Origin: an uncultured Collinsella sp.
Lineage (GTDB): Bacteria; Actinomycetota; Coriobacteriia; Coriobacteriales; Coriobacteriaceae
Assembly: GCA_900547655.1 (NCBI GenBank)
Contig: URHQ01000006.1
Coordinates: forward strand, 1-42,873
DNA: 42,873 bases
Direction of reading: 5' to 3'
Position 1 is the stretch's first letter; every line of letters starts with the position of its first letter. The notes under the pieces are model-generated. The model searched no databases. It saw only the letters and a program-made list of their open reading frames with translations, and was not told the origin of the DNA. Positions 9,151-17,672 of this stretch are shown here, piece after piece. The translations under genes and the position numbers were made by a program.

Positions 9151-10661
9151 TGGCTGCACGCTTTGGTGACATGCTGCTCGAGCAGCGTCGCCGAATGGGC
9201 CTTTCCATTCAGCAGGTCGCCAACACCATCAAAATCAGGCCGCAGATCATCGAGTTTTTCGAGACCGGTAACTTTGCTTCGATGCCGCCGCGCGGCTATG
9301 CGCAGGGCATGATTTCGAGCTATGCTCGCTTTTTGGGCCTCAATCCGCGCGAGGTCGTCAATGCCTACTTTGACGACCTGATGGCATACGAACGCGAGAC
9401 GTCCCAGCGGGGCGGTCGTTTTCAGGACGCCGCCGGCTACGTCAATTCGCGTTCCTCGGTCGATAACGGGCGCTTCCTGATGGTTCAGGGCGGTCGTTCG
9501 ACCCGCTATGGACAGCGTCCTCAGCAGGCCGGTTATATTACCGAGACGGGTTCGGGCGAGGAGATTCGCTCACAGCGTGACCGGTTCCGCAGTACGCCGA
9601 TGCCCGAGGACCGTGCACTTCCCGCTGCCCGCGGCGTGGCGCGTGACCCTCGTGCCGGCTACGGCGACGGCGGCTATTCCGATCGCGGTTACCGTGGTGC
9701 CTCTATGGGACGCTCTCGCGGTGGCTATGCGGATGCCGATACCACGCAGGTGACGCCGCGTCTTCGCTCTCAATCACAGCCGTATGGCCAGCGCTCTTCG
9801 GCTTCGCGTTCGGGCCAGCGTGGCTATCAAGGCCGCGGTGAGCTTGCGCCCCGCTCGGGTCAGCGCAGCCTTCAGGGCCAGGGCGGCTATCGCGGCCGTT
9901 CCGATAGCAATCGCGGTCGTATGCCTCAGGGAGGCGGCCGCAGCAGTTCCGGTCGTGGACGCGGCGGATCACGTACTCCTCAAAACAACGGGCTCGATCC
10001 GCGTATCGTCTACGCCGGCATCGGTGCCGTTGTGCTGCTGTTGATTGTGCTCATCGTGGTGCTTCTGCGCGGCTGCGCATCTTCGGCGCCCGGGAACACG
10101 CCCGAGACGCCCACTGCTACCAAGATGACGACTAAGAAGTCTTCTAAGAAGACCGAAACGGTCGACGAGGACGATGACACCGATGAGGCGACGGATGAGT
10201 CGACTGATTCGGACGCTACCAAGACGACGGCCAAGAAGGAAGAGAACGAGGTCACGAAGGTCAAAGTCTCCGTTGCCAAGGGAAAGACCGCGTGGATTGA
10301 GGTCAAGGTTGACGGCAAGTCGGTCTATGGCGCTCAGGCGACTGGCCCCTTTGAGCAGGAGTACACGCCCGAGTCTTCGATCGAGATCACCACGTCCAAG
10401 CCTTCCGATGTCACCGTTACCAAGAACGGTGAAAAGGTTCGTTACGATACCAAGACCTCGGGCGTGGCGCGTGTGACGATCACCGTTCCCAAGAAGGAGA
10501 CGTCTGATTCCGAGAATGGTGAAAGTTCTGATGGTACCGACACCACCGATGGTACCGATACCACCGACGGTACCGATGCCCAGTCCACGGATGGCGCCGA
10601 TACCGCAACTGACGGTCAGACGCCCAGCGATTCTACCGACTATTCGTACGATAGCTACTAA
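9150..10661 (+). CDS. RodZ-like membrane protein with N-terminal HTH
   Basis: A 503-aa protein. Residues ~5-75 form a RodZ-type helix-turn-helix (FGDMLLEQRRRMGLSIQQVA, then the ARFLGLNP segment). A ~200-residue Arg/Gly/Ser/Gln-rich disordered linker follows, then one membrane helix at ~288-308 and an extracytoplasmic region with a DUF4115-like beta domain (~370-460) ending in TDTTDG repeats. RodZ links the MreB cytoskeleton to the wall in rods; in coccoid or pleomorphic actinobacteria a role in shape or division is only inferred. The start overlaps the ftsK stop. The long RG-rich linker is unusual. Confidence 0.8.
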   Translation: MAARFGDMLLEQRRRMGLSIQQVANTIKIRPQIIEFFETGNFASMPPRGYAQGMISSYARFLGLNPREVVNAYFDDLMAYERETSQRGGRFQDAAGYVNSRSSVDNGRFLMVQGGRSTRYGQRPQQAGYITETGSGEEIRSQRDRFRSTPMPEDRALPAARGVARDPRAGYGDGGYSDRGYRGASMGRSRGGYADADTTQVTPRLRSQSQPYGQRSSASRSGQRGYQGRGELAPRSGQRSLQGQGGYRGRSDSNRGRMPQGGGRSSSGRGRGGSRTPQNNGLDPRIVYAGIGAVVLLLIVLIVVLLRGCASSAPGNTPETPTATKMTTKKSSKKTETVDEDDDTDEATDESTDSDATKTTAKKEENEVTKVKVSVAKGKTAWIEVKVDGKSVYGAQATGPFEQEYTPESSIEITTSKPSDVTVTKNGEKVRYDTKTSGVARVTITVPKKETSDSENGESSDGTDTTDGTDTTDGTDAQSTDGADTATDGQTPSDSTDYSYDSY

Positions 10662-10687
10662 GCCTCTCGTACGCGAAAGGAAACATC

Positions 10688-11185
10688 ATGGCTAAAGATT
10701 CCAGCTTCGACGTCGTGTCCGAGGTCAACATGCAAGAGGTCGACAACGCCTTCCGGCAGACCACGCGCGAGATTTCCCAGCGCTATGACCTTAAGGATTC
10801 CGGTGCCACGATCGAGCTTTCGAAGGGCGACAAGCTCTTTACGATCAACGCCCCGGCCGACTTTGTCTCCAAACAGATTGTCGACGTGCTGAGCTCCAAG
10901 CTCATCAAGCGCGGCATCGACCTCAAGGCTGTCTCGTGGGATGCGCCGCAGGCGGCATCGGGCGGCACCGTGCGCGTGCTCGGCCATATCGTCGAGGGTA
11001 TCGACCAGGCGACCGCCAAGAAGATCAACAAGGACATCAAGGACCAAAAGCTCAAGGTTAAGGTGACCATCGAGGCCGACAAGCTGCGTGTTTCCTCTGC
11101 TTCGAAGGACGCGTTGCAGACCGTGATCCAGTTCCTGCGCGACCAGGACTACGGCCAGCCGCTGCAGTTCACCAACTACCGCTAA
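10688..11185 (+). CDS. yajQ: YajQ family nucleotide-binding protein
   Basis: 165 aa, the full length of the YajQ/UPF0234 family. It opens with SSFDVVSEVNMQEVDNAF, holds the ATIELSKGDK and KLKVKVTIEADKLRVSSASKD segments, and ends DYGQPLQFTNYR, all diagnostic. Members bind nucleotides, and in some bacteria cyclic di-GMP; a role in RNA metabolism has also been suggested. The ATG has GAAAGGAAAC upstream. It sits between the RodZ-like gene and rimO with short gaps, probably in one operon. Confidence 0.93.
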   Translation: MAKDSSFDVVSEVNMQEVDNAFRQTTREISQRYDLKDSGATIELSKGDKLFTINAPADFVSKQIVDVLSSKLIKRGIDLKAVSWDAPQAASGGTVRVLGHIVEGIDQATAKKINKDIKDQKLKVKVTIEADKLRVSSASKDALQTVIQFLRDQDYGQPLQFTNYR

Positions 11186-11212
11186 TATCAATCGAAAGGA
11201 CCGCTCTCCAAC

Positions 11213-12562
11213 ATGGATACACCGTTGGGCTCCGTGCTCTACATCACCCTCGGGTGCGCTAAGAACGAGGTTGACACCGACCGCATGCGTTCTCTTTTGA
11301 CCGCCGCAGGCTACGAGGAGGCATTCGACCCGCAGGACGCCGATATCGCCATCGTTAATACTTGCTCGTTCCTCGCCTCCGCAACGTCCGAGAGCATCGA
11401 GACCACGCTCGAGCTCGCCAACGAGGTTCAGGACGGCGTTCGTTCTTGCCCCATCGTCATGTGCGGCTGCGTGCCGTCGCGCTATGGCGATGACCTGCCT
11501 GACGAGCTGCCCGAGGTCGCTGCCTTTGTGAAGGCCGACGAGGAAGACGGCATCGTGGCGGTCATCGATGGCGTGCTGGGTGTCGAGCGTGAGATTGCAG
11601 CCTATATCCCGCAGGTCAAACGTACCGTCGAGGGTGCTGTCGCCTACGTCAAGATTTCCGATGGCTGCAACCGCTTCTGCAGCTTCTGCATGATTCCCTA
11701 CATCCGCGGCCGCTATCATTCGCGCAATGCCGAGAGCATCATCTCCGAGGTGCGCGACCTGGTTGCCGGCGGTGTGCGCGAGATCGTGCTGATCGGCCAG
11801 GACACGGGCATCTGGGGTACCGACTTTGCCGACGAGGACGTCGCCGATGGCTCGCCGCGCAATCTGGCGCAGCTGCTGCGTGCCGTCGCCGAGGCCGTGC
11901 GCCCGCACAACGTCTGGGTCCGCGTGCTCTATCTGCAGCCCGAGGGCATGACTGACGAACTCATCGAGACGATTCGCGATACGCCCGAGGTGCTGCCCTA
12001 TATCGATATCCCCGTGCAGCACTGCGACGCGCGCATTCTCAAGGCCATGCGTCGCTCCGGTTCGCGCCAGGAGCTCGAGGGTCTGTTCCGCGACCTTCGC
12101 GAGCGCATCCCCGGCATCGTGATTCGTTCCACGGCCATGGTCGGCTTCCCGACCGAGACTGACGACGAGTTCCGCGACCTTATCGACTTTATGGACACCG
12201 TCGGCTTTGACTACACGAGTGTCTTTGCCTACTCGCGTGAGGAAGGCAGCCTGGCCGCCAAGATGGAGGGCCAGGTCGATGAGGAGGTTAAGCTCGAGCG
12301 CGCCCAGGAGGCCATGGACCTGGCCGAGTCGCTCGGTTTTGCCGCCACCGCCGCACATGTGGGTGAGCGCGCCCAGGTAATCGTCGACGGTATCGAAGAG
12401 ACCGAGGATGGCGCCGAGCTGATCGGCCATGCCTGGTTCCAGGCGCCCGATTCCGATGGCGCGGTGCATCTGGACGCCAGCGAGGCGTCCGTGGGCGATA
12501 TTCTGACCGTCGAGTTTACCGATAGCTTCTGCTACGAGCTTATCGGTCATGTTGTGGAGTAG
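11213..12562 (+). CDS. rimO: Ribosomal protein S12 methylthiotransferase RimO
   Basis: A 449-aa radical SAM methylthiotransferase that modifies an aspartate of S12. The N-terminal UPF0004 domain starts LYITLGCAKNEVDTDRM and has cysteine-bearing segments NTCSFL and MCGCVPSRY for the second cluster. The radical SAM motif C152-x3-C156-x2-C159 is in SDGCNRFCSFC. A C-terminal TRAM domain follows (~385-449). The TLGCAKNEVD and FCSFCMIPYIRG wording separates RimO from MiaB, which is also present at 19200. Confidence 0.95.
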   Translation: MDTPLGSVLYITLGCAKNEVDTDRMRSLLTAAGYEEAFDPQDADIAIVNTCSFLASATSESIETTLELANEVQDGVRSCPIVMCGCVPSRYGDDLPDELPEVAAFVKADEEDGIVAVIDGVLGVEREIAAYIPQVKRTVEGAVAYVKISDGCNRFCSFCMIPYIRGRYHSRNAESIISEVRDLVAGGVREIVLIGQDTGIWGTDFADEDVADGSPRNLAQLLRAVAEAVRPHNVWVRVLYLQPEGMTDELIETIRDTPEVLPYIDIPVQHCDARILKAMRRSGSRQELEGLFRDLRERIPGIVIRSTAMVGFPTETDDEFRDLIDFMDTVGFDYTSVFAYSREEGSLAAKMEGQVDEEVKLERAQEAMDLAESLGFAATAAHVGERAQVIVDGIEETEDGAELIGHAWFQAPDSDGAVHLDASEASVGDILTVEFTDSFCYELIGHVVE

Positions 12563-12571
12563 GAGAGCGTC

Positions 12572-13210
12572 GTGGCTAACGAGAGCAATAAGGAACTGAC
12601 GAGTGTCTGGACGCCCGCCAACATCGTGACGTGCGTTCGCATCGTCTTTATCCCGGTGTTCATGATCGTGTCGGCGCTTTCTCACACGAGTGTTGCCGGT
12701 ACGGATTGGAGCACCTTCGACGGCCCGCTCGCCGCCGCTGCCTTCATTCTGTATGTGATCCTGTCGTGCACCGATAAGGTCGACGGTTATCTGGCGCGTT
12801 CGCGCAACGAGATCACCGACTTCGGTAAATTCTTGGACCCCATCGCCGATAAGCTGCTCGTGTTTTCGGCCCTGCTGCTGTTCTTGGATTTTGGCGCCGT
12901 AACCGTGTGGTCCGTGTTTATTATCCTGTTCCGCGAGCTGCTGGTGAGCGCCCTACGCATGGTTGCGAGTGCGGCCGGCGTGGTTGTTGCGGCCGATAAG
13001 CTCGGCAAGTACAAGACGGCAACCACGATGGTCTCCATCTGCGGTTACCTGTGCGTTTTTGCTATGGCCGGCTTGCACCTTGGCCCGGTGGCGCTGACGC
13101 TCGGCATCTACTCGGTGTCGCGCTTCCTGTATGCCGTTGCTGTTGTCTTGACCGTTATCTCGGGCGCCCAGTACTTCTGGAACTGCCGCAAGATCGTCTT
13201 TTCGGTCTAG
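12572..13210 (+). CDS. pgsA: CDP-diacylglycerol-glycerol-3-phosphate phosphatidyltransferase
   Basis: A 212-aa integral membrane enzyme that makes phosphatidylglycerophosphate. The CDP-alcohol phosphotransferase signature is present: DKVDGYLARSRNEITDFGKFLDPIAD, i.e. D-x2-D-G-x2-A-R-x8-G-x3-D-x3-D. About five hydrophobic segments follow. GTG at 12572 is the start, with AGGAG 7 nt upstream and 9 bp after rimO. A second member of the family is encoded at 33426-34130. Confidence 0.9.
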   Translation: MANESNKELTSVWTPANIVTCVRIVFIPVFMIVSALSHTSVAGTDWSTFDGPLAAAAFILYVILSCTDKVDGYLARSRNEITDFGKFLDPIADKLLVFSALLLFLDFGAVTVWSVFIILFRELLVSALRMVASAAGVVVAADKLGKYKTATTMVSICGYLCVFAMAGLHLGPVALTLGIYSVSRFLYAVAVVLTVISGAQYFWNCRKIVFSV

Positions 13211-13222
13211 GTCCTGGTGGGT

Positions 13223-13753
13223 ATGACGGTCTCTTTTGAGCAGATTTCCGCACATAACGAGGAGCTGGCGCGTGATATTGTCGAGCGCGCGAGCGCTCGG
13301 GGCGTGACGGTTTCGACGGCTGAGTCGCTGACGGCGGGTATGATCGCATCGACGATTGCCGATATCCCGGGTGCCTCGGCGGCGCTGCGTGGCGGTGCGG
13401 TGACCTACTGCGATGAGATCAAGCATCGCGTTCTGGGTGTTGAGCAGGAGACGCTCGACCGCTATACCGCGGTGTCGTATCAGACCGCGCGCGAGATGGC
13501 GGTTGGTTCGCTGGAGCTGTACCAGAGCGATATTGCAGTGAGCGCAACGGGTTATGCCGGCCCCGGCGGTGGCACTGAGGACGATCCGGCTGGCACTTTC
13601 TATATTGGCTGGGCGTATCGTTCCGCCGATGGGGGCGTGCCGGTCGTGGACTCTGTGCGCTGCCACTATGAGGGCGACCGTTCGTGTGTTCGTGCCCATG
13701 CGGTCACGGAGGCATTGGGGCGCATTGCCCTTGTGCTCAACTCTATGGAATAG
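13223..13753 (+). CDS. pncC: CinA-family nicotinamide-nucleotide amidohydrolase
   Basis: A 176-aa single-domain CinA C-terminal protein (PncC type). It holds the family motifs TAESLTAGMIASTIADIPGAS, GGAVTYCDEIKHRVLGV and the SATGYAGPGGG loop. It deamidates NMN for pyridine nucleotide recycling. I prefer ATG 13223 to the GTG at 13217 because GGTGGG lies just upstream. The pgsA-cinA-recA order is common in Gram-positives. Confidence 0.9.
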   Translation: MTVSFEQISAHNEELARDIVERASARGVTVSTAESLTAGMIASTIADIPGASAALRGGAVTYCDEIKHRVLGVEQETLDRYTAVSYQTAREMAVGSLELYQSDIAVSATGYAGPGGGTEDDPAGTFYIGWAYRSADGGVPVVDSVRCHYEGDRSCVRAHAVTEALGRIALVLNSME

Positions 13754-13760
13754 ACATGTT

Positions 13761-13784
13761 TTAAGGGGCCTTAGGGCCCCTTAA
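13761..13784 (+). terminator. Hairpin after cinA
   Basis: TTAAGGGGCC (13761-13770) pairs with GGCCCCTTAA (13775-13784). The stem is strong but the downstream T-tract is poor (TTGTGG), so termination is uncertain. Confidence 0.55.
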
Positions 13785-13859
13785 TTGTGGAGATAGGGAC
13801 CTCTGACAAATTTAGCGTTTGTGCTGGTTATAGATGTATTCTCGCTTTCTTTGCTCTTA

Positions 13860-13920
13860 TTTGGCCCTTTGTGGTCAAGCATTTGGTCAGTGTTTGGTCG
13901 GCGTTTGGTTGGGTTTTGGA
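13860..13920 (+). repeat. Helically phased TTTGG repeats upstream of recA
   Basis: TTTGG occurs at 13882, 13893, 13904 and 13915, exactly 11 bp apart. A further copy is at 13860 and a degenerate TGTGGTC lies near the missing 13871 step. The array ends ~32 bp before the recA -35 box. All copies face one side of the helix. Confidence 0.7.
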
Positions 13921-13951
13921 AAGACCGCCTGCATATGATTGGCCTGAACGG

Positions 13952-13980
13952 TTGACCACGAACAGCCGTTCGTTTATTAT
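13952..13980 (+). promoter_or_regulatory. recA promoter with embedded SOS (LexA) box
   Basis: -35 TTGACC (13952-13957), 17-bp spacer, -10 TATTAT (13975-13980). The spacer contains CGAACAGCCGTTCG (13959-13972), a match to the Gram-positive LexA operator CGAAC-N4-GTTCG. LexA bound there would block RNA polymerase directly. Confidence 0.9.
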
Positions 13981-14010
13981 CGATGCAGGTTGTTAAGAGG
14001 AGGGCTATTC

Positions 14011-15159
14011 ATGGCCAAGAATTCAGGTCCCGTACGTACCGTTCATGCTCGCACGACGGGTAAAGAGCGCGATGAGATGATCGCCACCACCAAGGCCGAG
14101 ATCGAGAAGAAATTCGGCCAGGGTTCCATCATGAGGTACGGCGACGGTGGTCCCGAGCTCGAGGTCGAGGCCATTCCCACGGGCGCCCTGGCCCTCGATG
14201 CCGCGCTGGGTATCGGCGGCGTGCCGCGCGGCCGTATCGTCGAGATTTACGGTCCTGAGTCCTCCGGTAAGACGACGCTTTCGCTCGAGATCCTGGCCGA
14301 GGCCCAGGCTATGGGTGGTGTTGTGGCATTTATCGATGCCGAGCATGCGCTCGATCCCACGTATGCCGCGCGCATCGGCGTGGATATCGACGAGGTACTG
14401 ATTTCCCAGCCCGATACGGGCGAGCAGGCGCTCGAGATCGTTGACATGCTCGTGCGTTCCGGCGCCATCGATGCCATCGTCGTCGACTCCGTCGCCGCGC
14501 TGACCCCGCGTGCCGAGATCGAGGGAGAAATCGGCGATACTACGGTCGGTCTTCAGGCTCGCCTGATGAGCCAGGCGCTCCGCAAGCTCGCCGGCTCGCT
14601 GTCCAAGTCCAACACGACGTGCATCTTCATTAACCAGCTGCGTGAGAAGATCGGCGTCATGTTCGGCAACCCCGAGACTACGACGGGCGGCCGCGCCCTT
14701 AAGTTCTTCTCTTCGGTGCGTATCGACATTCGCCGTATCGACAGCATTAAGCTTAAGGACGAGGTTATCGGTAACCGCGTGCGCGCCAAGGTCGTTAAGA
14801 ACAAGGTGGCAGCTCCGTTCCGTTCTGCTGAGTTCGACATCATGTACGGTACGGGCATCTCTAAGGAGGGCTCGATTCTGGACATGGCTGTCGAGTGCGG
14901 CATCTGCAAGAAGATGGGCTCCTGGTTTGCCTATGGCGAGGACAAGCTCGGCAACGGTCGAGAGGCCGCCAAGGCTTTCCTGCGCGAACACCCCGATTGC
15001 GCCGACGAGATTGAGCATAAGGTCCGCCTTGCCTGCGGACTTGAGTTTGATGACGATGCTCCGTCCGAGGTCGAGCTGACCGATCAGCCTGCGCCTGAGG
15101 AGTTTGACGAGCTTTACGCCATCGATGGTTCCGCCATGCTCGATGATGACGACGAGTAG
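14011..15159 (+). CDS. recA: Recombinase RecA
   Basis: A 382-aa strand-exchange ATPase and LexA co-protease. Walker A GPESSGKT is at residues 81-88; the TCIFINQLREKIGVMFG loop and an acidic C-terminal tail (MLDDDDE) are visible. I chose ATG 14011 because AAGAGGAGG stands 8 nt upstream; the upstream codon at 13990 has no such site. The N-terminal ~20 residues (to TTGKER) are slightly longer than usual. SOS control is evident from the promoter. Confidence 0.98.
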   Translation: MAKNSGPVRTVHARTTGKERDEMIATTKAEIEKKFGQGSIMRYGDGGPELEVEAIPTGALALDAALGIGGVPRGRIVEIYGPESSGKTTLSLEILAEAQAMGGVVAFIDAEHALDPTYAARIGVDIDEVLISQPDTGEQALEIVDMLVRSGAIDAIVVDSVAALTPRAEIEGEIGDTTVGLQARLMSQALRKLAGSLSKSNTTCIFINQLREKIGVMFGNPETTTGGRALKFFSSVRIDIRRIDSIKLKDEVIGNRVRAKVVKNKVAAPFRSAEFDIMYGTGISKEGSILDMAVECGICKKMGSWFAYGEDKLGNGREAAKAFLREHPDCADEIEHKVRLACGLEFDDDAPSEVELTDQPAPEEFDELYAIDGSAMLDDDDE

Positions 15160-15170
15160 CGGTTACGCTC

Positions 15171-15863
15171 ATGTCGTATACGGTGACCGAGGCCACGGCC
15201 GTCTTTCCCGATAAGAAGGCGGCTTCCTCGTTCTCGAGCGGGTATGCGTCCAAAAAGCCTTGCGCACATATCGATTGTGAGCTTGAGGGCGGTTTTGAGC
15301 GGTCCATTTGGATTCCCGTGCGGGTCGCGCGGCTGTATGTCAAAAACCGCCCCGATCTTCCCTGTGATTGGGACAACTTTCGTGAGGCGGTGCAGCTCAT
15401 CGAGCGTAAATGTGCACTTACCATGGTGACCGAGATGCTATCGCGCCGCGACCATGCGACGGGTGAGGTCCGTGACAAGCTGGCTCGCTACGGCTTTCAC
15501 CAGCCCGCGATCGATTTCGCCGTCGAGCGCGCCACCGAGTATCACTTTTTAGACGAGAACCGCTTTTGCTCGTACTTTATCGAGGAGCGCAAGCGGCGCG
15601 GTTGGGGACAGCGCAAAATCGAGACCGAGCTCAAGCGCCGTCATGTCGTGCTCGATGACATTCCCGGTTATCCCGAGGATTATTTTGCCGTTGAAGACGA
15701 TTTAGCGCGTGCGTCAGCCCTGCTCGCCAAGCGGCGTGTTCCAGAGACGCGCGGATTCGAAAAACTGGTTCGGTTTTTGATGGGCAAGGGCTTCTCGTAT
15801 CACATCGCCGCCGATGCCGTTAAGGCACGTCTCGATGCCGAACGCGAGGAATGTGCGGTTTAG
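15171..15863 (+). CDS. recX: Regulatory protein RecX
   Basis: A 230-aa RecA modulator placed 11 bp after recA, the usual position. Three-helix RecX repeats are visible: LTMVTEMLSRRDHATGEVRDKL, then CSYFIEERKRRGWGQRKIETEL, then KLVRFLMGKGFSYHIAADAV. The N-terminal ~75 residues (starting MSYTVTEATAV) are less typical. It inhibits or disassembles RecA filaments. Confidence 0.9.
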   Translation: MSYTVTEATAVFPDKKAASSFSSGYASKKPCAHIDCELEGGFERSIWIPVRVARLYVKNRPDLPCDWDNFREAVQLIERKCALTMVTEMLSRRDHATGEVRDKLARYGFHQPAIDFAVERATEYHFLDENRFCSYFIEERKRRGWGQRKIETELKRRHVVLDDIPGYPEDYFAVEDDLARASALLAKRRVPETRGFEKLVRFLMGKGFSYHIAADAVKARLDAEREECAV

Positions 15864-15877
15864 GCGTATGCGTTTTG

Positions 15878-15927
15878 TGGCCCTGCCGTTCACCGCGTTT
15901 TAGCCGCCGTGCCGGGGCCATTTATTT
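15878..15927 (+). terminator. Probable terminator after recX
   Basis: TGGCCC (15878-15883) pairs with GGGCCA (15915-15920), extended by two pairs including a wobble, across a long interior; TTTATTT follows. Confidence 0.5.
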
Positions 15928-15954
15928 GACAGTTGTTGTGGTTCAACGTACGAT
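15926..15954 (+). promoter_or_regulatory. rny promoter
   Basis: A consensus -35 TTGACA (15926-15931), 17-bp spacer and -10 TACGAT (15949-15954). It predicts a ~160-nt leader before rny. Confidence 0.75.
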
Positions 15955-16059
15955 AAACACTGTCATTTGCTTTGTGATATGTGCTCATCTGTGATGAGTT
16001 TGTTTATATGTTTATCTGTATCCGACCCGCATAAGCTGCGCCCATATTACTCAAATGTC

Positions 16060-16090
16060 GCGAGCCGTTCGTAAGGACGGTTCGCTTTGT
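16060..16090 (+). promoter_or_regulatory. Hairpin in the rny leader
   Basis: GCGAGCCGT (16060-16068) pairs with ACGGTTCGC (16077-16085), one wobble pair, followed by TTTGTTGTG. It could attenuate transcription or protect the 5' end of the mRNA. The role is not shown by the sequence. Confidence 0.45.
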
Positions 16091-16120
16091 TGTGTAACGA
16101 ATCCATAAAAAGGAGTGAGC

Positions 16121-17671
16121 ATGCCTATCATCGCAGCGCTCGTTGGCATCGTTTTGGGTGCCATCGCCGCAATTGCCTACATGCGCACCGCCAAGCAGGG
16201 TAGTCTTCACGAGGCCGACGAAAAGATCCAGTCGGCACACGCACAGGCTGAGTCCCTGATCGGTGATGCTAAGCGTCAGGCCGAGACCCTCAAAAAAGAG
16301 GCTCTGCTCGAGGCTAAAGAGGAAATCATCAAAAACAAGCAGGCCGCCGAGGCCGAGGACAAGCAGCGTAAGAACGAGATTCGTACGCTCGAGAACCGCG
16401 TGATGCAGCGCGAGGAATCTCTCGATCGCCGCAACGACGCTCTCGACAAGCGCGAGCATCAGCTGTCCAGCCAGGCCGGTCAGGTCGAGAAGCGCTCCCG
16501 CGAGCTCGAGGATCTCTGCGCAAAGCAGACCTCCGAGCTCGAGCGAATCGCCGACCTTACCCGCGAGGACGCCCACAAGGAGCTCCTCGATAAGGTTCGC
16601 GGCGAGGTCACCCACGAGGCCGCCACGATCATTCGCGAGTCCGAGCAGCAGGTTCGCGCCGAGTGCCACAAGACCGCCCAGGAGATTCTGTCCCTGGCGA
16701 TTCAGCGCTGCGCTGCCGACCACACAGCCGAGGTCACCGTTACCTCCGTGCACATTCCCTCTGATGACCTCAAGGGACGTATCATCGGTCGCGAGGGTCG
16801 CAACATCCGGACCTTCGAGCAGGTTTCCGGCGTCAACCTCGTGATCGACGACACGCCAGAGACAGTCGTTCTTTCGAGCTTCGACCCGGTCCGTCGTGAG
16901 ACCGCCCGTGTCGCCCTCGAGAACCTCATCGCCGACGGCCGCATTCACCCTGCCCGCATCGAGGAGATGTATCACAAGGCTGCCGACCTGGTTCAGCAGC
17001 GTGTGCGCGAGGCTGGCGAGCAGGCTGCCTTCGATACCGGCATCCACGACCTGCACCCCGAGATCGTCAAGACCCTTGGTGCCCTGCGCTACCGTACCTC
17101 GTTTGGTCAGAACGTGCTTCAGCACTCCCTCGAAGTCTCTGACCTGTGCGGCGTGATGGCTTCCGAGCTTGGCCTGGACGTTGTGACCGCCAAGCGCGCC
17201 GGCCTGCTGCACGACCTGGGCAAGGCAATCGACCATGACGTCGAGGGCCCGCATGCCGTCATCGGCGCCGAGCTTGCCCGCCGTTATGGCGAGAAGCCCG
17301 TTATCGTCCACGCTATCGAGGCTCACCATGCCGACGTCGACCCCAACACGGTGCTCGATGTCCTGGTACAGGCCTCCGATGCTGTCTCTGCCTCTCGCCC
17401 CGGTGCCCGTCGCGAGTCTGCCGAGAACTACATCAAGCGTCTTGAGAAGCTCGAGGAGATCGCCAACTCCCATGAAGGCGTCGAGCGTACCTATGCCATG
17501 CAGGCTGGTCGCGAGGTCCACGTCATGGTTCAGCCGGACAAGATCTCCGATGCCCAGTCCACGGTCCTGGCTCACGATATCGCCCATCAGATCGAGGAAG
17601 AGATGGAGTATCCCGGTCAGGTGCGCGTCGTCGTGATTCGCGAGAGCCGCGCTGTCGATATCGCTAAATAA
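16121..17671 (+). CDS. rny: Ribonuclease Y
   Basis: A 516-aa membrane-anchored endoribonuclease that starts bulk mRNA decay. Layout is canonical: N-terminal membrane helix (residues 3-21), a long coiled coil (~30-200), a KH domain with GRIIGREGRNIRTFE from residue 219, and an HD domain with H364-D365 in HDLGK. ATG 16121 has AAAAGGAG about 6 nt upstream; the GTG at 16115 is too close to that site. With pnp and rnj it makes up most of a Gram-positive-type RNA-decay machinery. Confidence 0.96.
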   Translation: MPIIAALVGIVLGAIAAIAYMRTAKQGSLHEADEKIQSAHAQAESLIGDAKRQAETLKKEALLEAKEEIIKNKQAAEAEDKQRKNEIRTLENRVMQREESLDRRNDALDKREHQLSSQAGQVEKRSRELEDLCAKQTSELERIADLTREDAHKELLDKVRGEVTHEAATIIRESEQQVRAECHKTAQEILSLAIQRCAADHTAEVTVTSVHIPSDDLKGRIIGREGRNIRTFEQVSGVNLVIDDTPETVVLSSFDPVRRETARVALENLIADGRIHPARIEEMYHKAADLVQQRVREAGEQAAFDTGIHDLHPEIVKTLGALRYRTSFGQNVLQHSLEVSDLCGVMASELGLDVVTAKRAGLLHDLGKAIDHDVEGPHAVIGAELARRYGEKPVIVHAIEAHHADVDPNTVLDVLVQASDAVSASRPGARRESAENYIKRLEKLEEIANSHEGVERTYAMQAGREVHVMVQPDKISDAQSTVLAHDIAHQIEEEMEYPGQVRVVVIRESRAVDIAK

Positions 17672-17672
17672 C

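Noticed and set aside
13860..13920. Possible CRISPR-like array
   Set aside because: The unit is only 5-7 bp with a period of 11 bp; there are no spacers and no cas genes in the window.
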